Shown here: positions 56,388-64,000 of the stretch, one piece after another
Position numbering within the stretch: the stretch's first letter is position 1
Layout: the number at the start of each line of letters is the position of its first letter
NCBI GenBank assembly: GCA_973895155.1
Contig: OZ316892.1
Span: 2,914,001 to 2,978,000, forward strand
Length of the DNA: 64,000 nt
Direction of reading: 5' to 3'
From: Marsupella aquatica
Lineage: Eukaryota > Marchantiophyta
The notes under the pieces: model-generated
The model's input: the letters and a program-made list of their open reading frames with translations, nothing else
The model's database searches: none
What the model was told of the DNA's origin: nothing
Program-made: the position numbers and the translations under genes

Positions 56388-59147
56388 TTAGCTTTGCGTA
56401 TTAATGGACGGTGGCGGAAGCAATGGAGATAATGGACCGGACGTACCGAGTTCCGGCATCGATATGAAAGGAGGAGCAGAAATGTTGGGCTGGAGAATGG
56501 CTGAGAAGTAGCTGCAGTTCGGGTCAAGCAATTTCACCACACGGTCCATGGTCGGGCGGTCCTCGGGGGACACTTGCACGCAGAGAAACGCGGTATACAT
56601 CATGCGCTTGAATTGCTGCGGATTGATGTCCGTCAAGCTCTGGTCCACGAGATGGTGCGTCCTCCCATTCTGCTGCAGCGTCCGGGCCCAGAGCACGAGG
56701 CTCTGCTCCATCTCCGGCAACCTCTCGTCCATCGGGCGTCTACCGGAGATGAGCTCGAGGAGCACCACGCCGAAAGCGAACACATCGGTGCGCTCATTGA
56801 AGCCGCCATACATCAAGCACTCGGGTGCCAAATAGCCGAATGTCCCGGCGCAGCTGACCTGATCATCAGTGGTGTCGCCGTCCGAGAGCCATCTCGCGAG
56901 CCCGAAGTCTGAAATCTGAGCCTCGAAGTCCTCTCCAAGCAGAATGTTGGACGTCTTGATGTCACGGTGGACGATCGGCATCGGGCTGAATGCGTGCAGG
57001 TATGCCAGCCCGCGGGAGGCTCCGAAGGCGACCTTCTGGCGCTGCGCCCAGTTGAGCTTTCTGGTGTTGGCGCTGTGGAGATTTCGTTCGAGGCTGCCTC
57101 GTTGCAGCAGCTTGTAGGCGATGAGACGGTGCGGACCCTCTGCGCAAAACCCGATTATGGTGACGACGTTGGGATGGTTCAGTGCGCAGATGAGCATCAT
57201 CATCTCCATCATGAATTCCTTCTCGCCTGACATGTCGTCGACCAGCTTCTTCACGGCCACCACGGCACCGTCGCTCAGGCGCGCTCGGTACACGGCGCTG
57301 GCTCCGCCGGTGCCGACCACATTGCCCTGTGCAAAAGACTCCGTTGCTGCGCGGAGCTCCTCGTACGTGAACCTTCGGACCTCCGGGAGCTCCAGCTTGA
57401 TTTCCTTGGACAGAGATTGCAGGCCGTCTTGGGAGAGATTGTACTTGATTTCGGAACAATTGCGTGCGAATTTCGGTGGGGAGCAATTTGCATAGCACAC
57501 CAGCGCGCCTTCCTCTTCCACCTCCTCGTCCTCTTCTTTTGCGAATTTCGGTGGAGAGCAATTCGGTAAACAGACCGGCGCACTTTCCTCGTCCCCCTCC
57601 TCTTCGTCTGCTTTCTCATCCTCTCCTCCGTCTTCTGAACCTTTCCTATCCTCCTCCGATTCCTGTAAATAATAATCGGCTAATACAAGGGCACCTTCAT
57701 CGTCCCCCCATGGCTGGTCTTCGTCTTTCCTGCCCTCTGATTCCTTCGGGGAGCAACATACTAGTGCCAGCGAGTCTATTCCCTCCCAATTATCTTTCCT
57801 TTCGTCTAATTCAGGTGTAACAGAAGTACACACAAGGGCAAGTTGTTGCTCTTTATCTTCTAATTCAGGTGCAACAGAAGCACACACAAGGGCAAATTGT
57901 TGCTCTTTATCTTCTAAATCAGATGCAACAGAAGCACACACAAGGGCTAATTGATGATCTTTATCTTCTACTCTCCTAGTGTCCTCCCCTACATGAGGTT
58001 TAGAGACTACCACAAGGGCACGGTCATCCTTTGTCCGCCGGCCCTCCGGACCTTTCCTGTCATTTGGGAGCTCTGGCACAGCCTCCAGGGAGTTCGATGA
58101 GGATCTAGACCTTATCCGAGGTGCCGGCCCACCGGCACCTTTCAGCCATTCCAATTGAGAGGAAAATGGAGTGGATGATGCTGTGAATGAAGCTGTATCT
58201 CTCTGCAGAGATGACAGCTGAGAAGGGGAGAATCCTTCGTCAATCTTTTCGATCCTGTCAATCATTCCCTGATTTGAAACCCTTGGAACGTTTGCAGCCC
58301 GTAAAACGCTGATTGGAGAGTCCTCACTTCCTCCGCTGGAGAGTCCAGAAGTACTACAGAATGAAATATCCCGACTCGAATTTGTCTTTCCCGAAGACGA
58401 CGACAGCAATCGCCCTGTCGTTAGAGAATTATCTGAGGAATCCGACGATCCCGGCTTCGGGCCGAGACGACTCTTCTGCCGATGCGCAGAATAGTCTTTG
58501 ACAACTAAATCCTCGACTAAATGACGTGCATTGTTACTCTCCTCAAATTGATCGTAAAGTTCCTGCTTCTTGGTGCTTAGGATCAGCGTTTCGAGAGACC
58601 GGCGGAATTTGGCCTTGCCAGGCTTTTGCACATGAACCTTACCTTTCTTCACGATGATGACGTCGCAGTATGGCTCCAAGTTCCGCACGCAGAGCCGTCC
58701 CAAGTCCGTCATCTTCTTCGGTGAAATGCCTAGCACACCTGATTTGCGCTTCCCGAGGATCACTCGCGTGGCCTCCAAATTCTGCGCCTCCTGGACAATG
58801 GCATCGCGGATGCTCCTGCTCTCCACTACTTGAACGACGGTAGACAAATGCGGGACATCGTAGTGCATCCGACAATATGTGACCAACTCGCTCAAGGTGT
58901 TTAGCATGTCCTTCTTCTGCCTTTCCCACTTTCGACTCGACAGCGATGGACATGGTTCAACGACGTGGACGACTGTCACGTTGTCTCCAGACTGGGAGCC
59001 GTGAGTGAGTGCCCATGTGACCAGCTCCCCGCCCTCCTCCGTCAACTTCACGGCCACCAAAATCCGTTCGCTCGCTCTCCAATTCCTTCGGTTTGTCACC
59101 GACTGACATCGAGATAATTCAATCGCTGTGGTCACTCCTGTCCTCAT
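56388..59147 (-). CDS. USP-domain receptor-like cytoplasmic kinase (RLCK), intronless, 919 aa
   Basis: Ser/Thr protein kinase without a membrane span or ectodomain. The start chosen is the ATG at 59147 (MRTGVTTAIELS); the frame extends 15 codons further but has no earlier ATG. Residues of about 28-155 are a universal stress protein fold (RILVAVKLTEEGGELVTWAL, IVQEAQNLEATRVILGKRK). A long Ser-rich then acidic linker follows, with repeated ALVC motifs. The kinase covers about residues 590-870: glycine loop GTGGASAVYRA, Lys in VAVKKL, HRDIKTSNILL, SDFGLARW, GTFGYLAPE and TDVFAFGVVLLELISGRRP. All catalytic residues are present, so it should be active, RD-type. USP-plus-kinase proteins without other domains belong to plant RLCK group VI-like families. 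The single exon is unusual for that group. The full frame is clean. Confidence 0.92.
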   Translation of the reverse strand: MRTGVTTAIELSRCQSVTNRRNWRASERILVAVKLTEEGGELVTWALTHGSQSGDNVTVVHVVEPCPSLSSRKWERQKKDMLNTLSELVTYCRMHYDVPHLSTVVQVVESRSIRDAIVQEAQNLEATRVILGKRKSGVLGISPKKMTDLGRLCVRNLEPYCDVIIVKKGKVHVQKPGKAKFRRSLETLILSTKKQELYDQFEESNNARHLVEDLVVKDYSAHRQKSRLGPKPGSSDSSDNSLTTGRLLSSSSGKTNSSRDISFCSTSGLSSGGSEDSPISVLRAANVPRVSNQGMIDRIEKIDEGFSPSQLSSLQRDTASFTASSTPFSSQLEWLKGAGGPAPRIRSRSSSNSLEAVPELPNDRKGPEGRRTKDDRALVVVSKPHVGEDTRRVEDKDHQLALVCASVASDLEDKEQQFALVCASVAPELEDKEQQLALVCTSVTPELDERKDNWEGIDSLALVCCSPKESEGRKDEDQPWGDDEGALVLADYYLQESEEDRKGSEDGGEDEKADEEEGDEESAPVCLPNCSPPKFAKEEDEEVEEEGALVCYANCSPPKFARNCSEIKYNLSQDGLQSLSKEIKLELPEVRRFTYEELRAATESFAQGNVVGTGGASAVYRARLSDGAVVAVKKLVDDMSGEKEFMMEMMMLICALNHPNVVTIIGFCAEGPHRLIAYKLLQRGSLERNLHSANTRKLNWAQRQKVAFGASRGLAYLHAFSPMPIVHRDIKTSNILLGEDFEAQISDFGLARWLSDGDTTDDQVSCAGTFGYLAPECLMYGGFNERTDVFAFGVVLLELISGRRPMDERLPEMEQSLVLWARTLQQNGRTHHLVDQSLTDINPQQFKRMMYTAFLCVQVSPEDRPTMDRVVKLLDPNCSYFSAILQPNISAPPFISMPELGTSGPLSPLLPPPSINTQS
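57480..58030 (-). repeat. ALVC motif array in the kinase linker
   Basis: Within the kinase CDS the linker contains repeats of a hydrophobic tetrapeptide set in acidic text: RALVVVSKP, LALVCASVA, FALVCASVA, LALVCTSVT, LALVCCSPK, GALVLADYY, SAPVCLPNCSPPKFA and GALVCYANCSPPKFA. Three consecutive units (LEDKEQQ-ALVCASVAPE type) are near-identical at DNA level, about 66 bases each, so this is a recent tandem expansion. Such a spaced hydrophobic motif could be a docking site, which is inference. Confidence 0.85.
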
Positions 59148-61450
59148 ACTTCCCACACGTCTTTCGCCACCTGTTCTTGGCGAAGTATCCACCCAGATTC
59201 AAAAAGACACTAAAATCGGACCTGATCTACTTCACTCATCGACAGATGCCCAAATTAAAATCGCAGCAGCGGCAGCAGCAGCAGCAGTGAGAAATCCCTT
59301 CATTAATCGTCGGCGACCACCACACTCAATTGAAGATAACCATAGTCTGCCACAGTAATTTGACCCGTCAAGATGAACGTGCTCGCTTGGGAATCTATTG
59401 TGCAACATTTTGGGAACAATCGAACCTGATGTGGCGCCATTCGGTTAGTAGCTACTGTAGGCCATCGCATCTCTCCTCAGTGAATATTTGCAAAACAGTC
59501 ACAGGCTCTTCCAAGTTCTAGGGGTAGGGACAGCGCTCGGAGATAGCAAGCGGGCAATTATGATCATTCTGAATACCTTTCCTCCAGCAGCACCGAATGA
59601 CATTGAACCGATCCGACCGCCACTCTGACCATTCTTTCCATCGCCTCTTAACAGCTAGCTGCCGGGCTAGCTGCAACAGGATGAATCAGGAAAGCTCGCT
59701 CGGACCTCACAAGAATCACTTCTCTCCACTTGGATTCGTCCAGACGGTGAAATCAATCACTCCAGAAGAACTAGCTCGAAGCGGGACTACACACCACCGC
59801 CGAAAGCATGACGCTCCAACGGTCAAGGATCGCGATGCTAACCAGTGAACCAATTCCAAACAGGCTCCGGAACAATTCCAGCATTGTGCTGTACGCAAAA
59901 TCCTCATTGAAGTCCTTCTTCGCTCCTCTCGTCCGAAAAAAGATTTGCATGATGAAAATCAAGTGGTGGAAAGAGAGGCCAGACCAGACGGACGGATAGT
60001 TCAGAGACCATAGTAGGGCCCATAGTTGGATCGCTCGAGACATGCACTTCCTATCTGGAGGCGGGACATGAGCTACGGTACAAGCAACTAGCCTAATTTG
60101 CACGTCCAGTCCACGCTCATCTTTTGTCGCTCACACCAGAGCAAGTCCTTGGAGCTAACTGAATTCGCATTGGCAACTCTATAAGTTACTACCAAACATC
60201 TATTAAATTGTTTTGCATTTGTCCTGGCTTCGCGCGATCACGAACGCTTTCCTAGCGATGGCCCCACAGCAAATTGCAGTTAAGCCAAAACAGTTAATTA
60301 TCAAATGGGGGCGGTCTGTTTCCTGCGTGCACCTCACGAGCTCACCTCGATCCTCAACGTCCTTCGTTAACCCGCTGAATGCTTGAACTTCAAACATACT
60401 TTGTTTCTAGGAGAGCTCGGCGAGAAAAACAGGACTCCTGCATAGTTCATGACCACGGCGTAATGTCCATTACACGCTTCATCCCGCTCCGTTCTCGGTC
60501 TGTTCATTCATCTCGTTCTGAGCCCGAGAAGACTAAGAGGCGCATCTGCGGTCAGCTCGGCCTCATCGCCACGCGATTCTTTGTGATAGAATGATGCTGT
60601 TTGGATATGGTAATTATCTGCCCTTCATGGCTTAATGCCACACGGTTTCTGATGTCTCCCTCGTGGCGACGGCGCGAGCAGGAGAGGACAAAAGCGCTGG
60701 ACCTTGACCTCCGGACAACGTGGTAACGAAAAGCAGGGTGATGAGGCGGAGCTTGCGACATTCCGCGAGGCTCACCTTCCATCCCATTCATCTCCCGACT
60801 CTTCGTTAGAAATGAGTGATCCTCAACAGCTTCTGAAATACCTGACTGTGTTCCTTCGAAGCCGTCATTTCGCTTCACGGAAACACCAACATTGTTCTTG
60901 TCCCGGCTCTCGATCACTCAGCGCAAAACTCACTCTAGCTTCCATAGTTCCATACCATTGGCAGTCGAGATCGTTTGCGTGTCTTCCCACGCCACCGATC
61001 GACGCACTCACAGCGTTTCGAGACTTCTTCTCATCACCACGCTCTTCTATATTTACTAGGAGAGAATTTCTTGTCAAGACTTTCAGCACAAAAGAGGAGA
61101 GTCAAGAGCAAGCGAACGGAATTTCTGAGCTCCTTCGTCACCAAGCTCTTTGAATCGCAGTAAGAGAGTTTCGTCATAGCCGAATTCTGTGCAGCGGGCG
61201 AAGCAGCATCGATCTGATACAGACCATGTTCTTCGTTTCCGAGACAGCGAGACTGATGCGTTCACACGTGATCGAAGACTGCTCGATCGTCCCATTCAAT
61301 GAAGGCTGGTGAAGCTGCGATCGAGATTCTTTGGGGGCTAATTACGAACGAAGTGAATCGTCGATGCTGGAGTTCGAAAGAAAGCACATTCGTGCGTGAG
61401 ACAATTCAACGTCGGTCGGTGCCGATTTTCAACGGTGGCGTTATTGTGAA
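59148..61450. other. 5' flank of the kinase gene; no second gene recognised
   Basis: GC and CpG content stay raised to about 61.4 kb, as in a promoter or long 5' UTR. A CAG/CTG trinucleotide run lies at about 59263-59288. Frames such as 60704-61153 (plus) and 60552-60917 (minus) overlap each other and resemble nothing known. Confidence 0.4.
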
Positions 61451-63665
61451 AGCGAATCACGCGTTTGTTACGAAATATTTTCCGTTAAATTATTATCTAT
61501 GCTTTATGTATGCAAGAAAGTCCCCTTTAGACGGCATTTTGGTTATATAATGTCCCCCCAAAACGAGAAATTTAGCTCCAAACTATTATTGCCCATATGC
61601 TCAACCTTATTACACTTACACTTTCTTACACATCAGTGGGGTGCTCATAATGCTCAACCCTTACTACACCTTTTTTTTTTATAAATTTTTAAAATCAGTG
61701 AAACCCCACAGAAAGGGAGGCAATAGATCTAAGCGAGTCCAAATATCTGAACCCAAGACCTATGAGTCCAAGATCTATGAGTCCCTATTCAAGTGAGTTG
61801 TCACATAGCCATGATTGGTTCGGTTACCTTAGTGTACTTAAAAGTATGAGAGATTTTTCTTTTTTCTAACTTTTGTAAAAGAAGAGGAGAATCTTACTAA
61901 AGAGGTGATCCAGATCTTGAGGGGGGCATAATACCCTAAACCCATTATGCCCCAACATGCCCTGAAAAATAAAAAAGGAAAATCATGAAGGTCATCTTAA
62001 TATAAAAGCGCCAACTGAACTATATTCTTAAGAGCCTAGGTCTAGAGTGAAACCTCTAAACCATAACTTTATGGTCATCATGTGCATGGGAGAAACTCAT
62101 GATATTATGATGTATATACATGTCAATTTTTTATAATAATTTTTAATTATTTACATTCAAAAAATATAAGCACTATGGTCCCACCAGTACATATGTGCAT
62201 AAAAGATGGATGTGCATACAAAAAGACGGATGTGCACATACAAGAGAATAATATATTATATATGACTATTAAAATGATGAATTTTTTTATCATTTCATTA
62301 ACCTTTAAAGAATATGAATAGAAAATATATTTTGATAATTCTTTTATTGTCCAAGACTTCCCCCCTTTTTTCACATTTCAATCACTGTTCTCCTCTAGCA
62401 TGTCAGTTTGCTTCACAATTTTAGAAAAAAATCTCCTTTTAATGATAATTACGGGTAACCTGTAGCTTTTGAAGGGCAGTTGTACTAAGAAGCACTGCCA
62501 ATGCCAGAATTTACTGTTAGTGGGGTTTTGGGCTTAAACCACCACTTTCCCCAAAGCTAAACCTGGTGGATTTAGTCTATCTTAATTAGTAGAACATATT
62601 CTTAATAAATTAATAAAGTGGTCTATCTTGTCTGCCGACAGCTTTGGGGACAGAGGCAACAATTATCACCCTTCATTTCACCCAGTCCTTTGATATATAG
62701 CTTTAGTAATAGATGAGTGAACTCTGTCCAGCTGGTCATAAGCTATAGCGGGTTTAAACTAATTTTATATTTGTCATGACTGGAATGGAGTAATAGTAGA
62801 TGAGTGAACTCAAGTCCATGAGTATGAATAAACTATTTGCTCAAATTTGTATGTTTCCATCTCCATCTAAAGCTATTTAGTCAAATATTTCCTAAGTTTG
62901 GGTTGAAGATTTGAAAATGTCAAAATATTTTTATTCTCACAGAAAGAGTATCCCATCTGAGCATAAAGCTCTATGATTCTCAATTCCTGTCATCTTATTG
63001 GAGAAAAACTAATGTTCAGAAATATCCAATGCCAACTTATGAATCCTGTCTGTGCACAAGTTTGGGATCATGGTGACCCCATCCTAGCATATGTTGACTC
63101 TAGCAATTATACTAAGTAATAGTGCATTTCATGCAAACCAATGGCTCAGACAAGATTCCAAAGCTTTCATAATTGTCTTACTTTCTAGAAATGTGCAATT
63201 TGACAATACTGTCACAAATTTAGAGTCCCAGAGATTTTCTCTCACACCAACAGCATGTTGGGTCTCTATTGGAGCTCTTATAACTATATAAATTTCCATT
63301 AAAGTCAACCTCAGACAGTCACACATCCATGTCATATGGTGACACCTTACTGGCCTATGATTTATGTCACTCAGTCAGACTTTCCAAAGGCTTCTCCCAG
63401 CTACAGTATGGACAAGAGTCATTCATTGTCATTCAGCTGTATCTGAGTAGGACATGAAACTAACAACACAGATCATTTCTATTTCTATCTGATGAATCAA
63501 GATTGAATAGTACAGTGGCATGGGAAGGGCACAAGCCTGAGAACATTTATTGTCATTCACAGTATCCGCATTGGTCATGAAACTAACACTATAGATCATT
63601 ATCATTTCCATCTGATAATGAAGATTGAGTACTAGAGTGCCAATGCTGAGCTCAATTTGGAGCTC

Positions 63666-63696
<31 letters not shown>

Positions 63697-64000
63697 CTAG
63701 GCGACAAATATGCTGACTCTCCATGGGAATGCTAGTGGGTCTCCATCCAGGGTTTTGCTGCGTGTGTGTGCACAGAATGCCAAAGAAACCAAGACTATGT
63801 GGGTGGCACCCAATGTTCTCCCAGGCAGACTCATTTGGTGACCTGTGGCAAGAATCCTGAAGACAGACAAATGGAACTTAAAAGTGAGGAGAGACCCCAC
63901 AAGCTCATGCTAGGGTGAGTAAGGGTCAGGCAGGGTTAGTTCAGGAAGGCGAAGAGTAAAAGGATATGGGCTAGAGAGAGGCCATGATGATCTTGATAAC
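61451..64000. other. AT-rich non-coding stretch
   Basis: No gene recognised. It contains the TAGAGTGAAACC repeat at 62036-62066 that also occurs near 23.95 and 24.5 kb, and a GT microsatellite near 63667. Confidence 0.45.
63667..63696. repeat. (GT)n microsatellite
   Basis: About fourteen to fifteen uninterrupted GT units. The chance frame with repeated His-Thr on the other strand comes from it. Confidence 0.92.

Noticed and set aside
57121-57561. Long plus and minus frames overlapping the kinase CDS
   Set aside because: They are shadows of the GC-rich kinase sequence and have no family motifs.
1-64000. tRNA, rRNA, CRISPR or organelle-derived DNA
   Set aside because: No cloverleaf with a proper B box, no rRNA signature and no regularly spaced identical repeats with unique spacers were found. 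The only Pol III-like boxes are listed as a weak SINE candidate.

Overview
The window is nuclear DNA of a land plant. The evidence is a ten-exon SNX1-type sorting nexin with GT-AG introns, a receptor-like cytoplasmic kinase with an N-terminal USP domain, an EDM2-type zinc-finger module, and plant-type CACTA (tnp2, DUF4218, DUF4216) and hAT transposons. The species cannot be read from the sequence. There is no RNA gene, CRISPR array or bacterial operon that I can support.

Left part (1-23 kb) is a nested transposon graveyard. A CACTA element on the minus strand holds a decayed tnp2 transposase (538-4093), a tandem-BRCT pseudogene (4634-5587) and an intact-looking 241-aa EDM2-like zinc-finger ORF (6471-7196). 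A CACTA terminal inverted repeat at 9862-9874 is probably its right end, and the left end lies outside the window. It cuts a small gene whose first exon reads MARTKSQ. Further right are a kinase remnant, a RING gene kept in one frame but broken by six stop codons, and a decayed hAT transposase (15657-20703). Three smaller elements sit inside the hAT gene: a 1610-bp CACTA element and two related 8-bp-TSD MITEs. Removing each one with one TSD copy restores the reading frame, which is strong evidence for true insertions.

The middle (23-44 kb) is mostly non-coding and repeat-rich. It holds an LTR-like repeat pair, several MITE families, a decayed FSH1-type serine-hydrolase gene next to an RGG-rich gene with an ADP-ribosyltransferase-like (DUF3990-type) C-terminus carrying a one-base frameshift, and a two-exon coiled-coil gene (38446-40104). 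One intron segment of that gene occurs almost identically 16 kb away.

The right part (44-64 kb) holds the two clearest working genes. SNX1 (44626-48503) belongs to the endosomal retromer system. The USP-kinase gene (56388-59147) is intact and intronless and has an array of ALVC motifs in its linker. Between and beyond them are a tandem array of TIR-bearing elements (48.9-50.1 kb), diverged repeats (53.9-55.6 kb), microsatellites and long stretches with no gene that I recognise.
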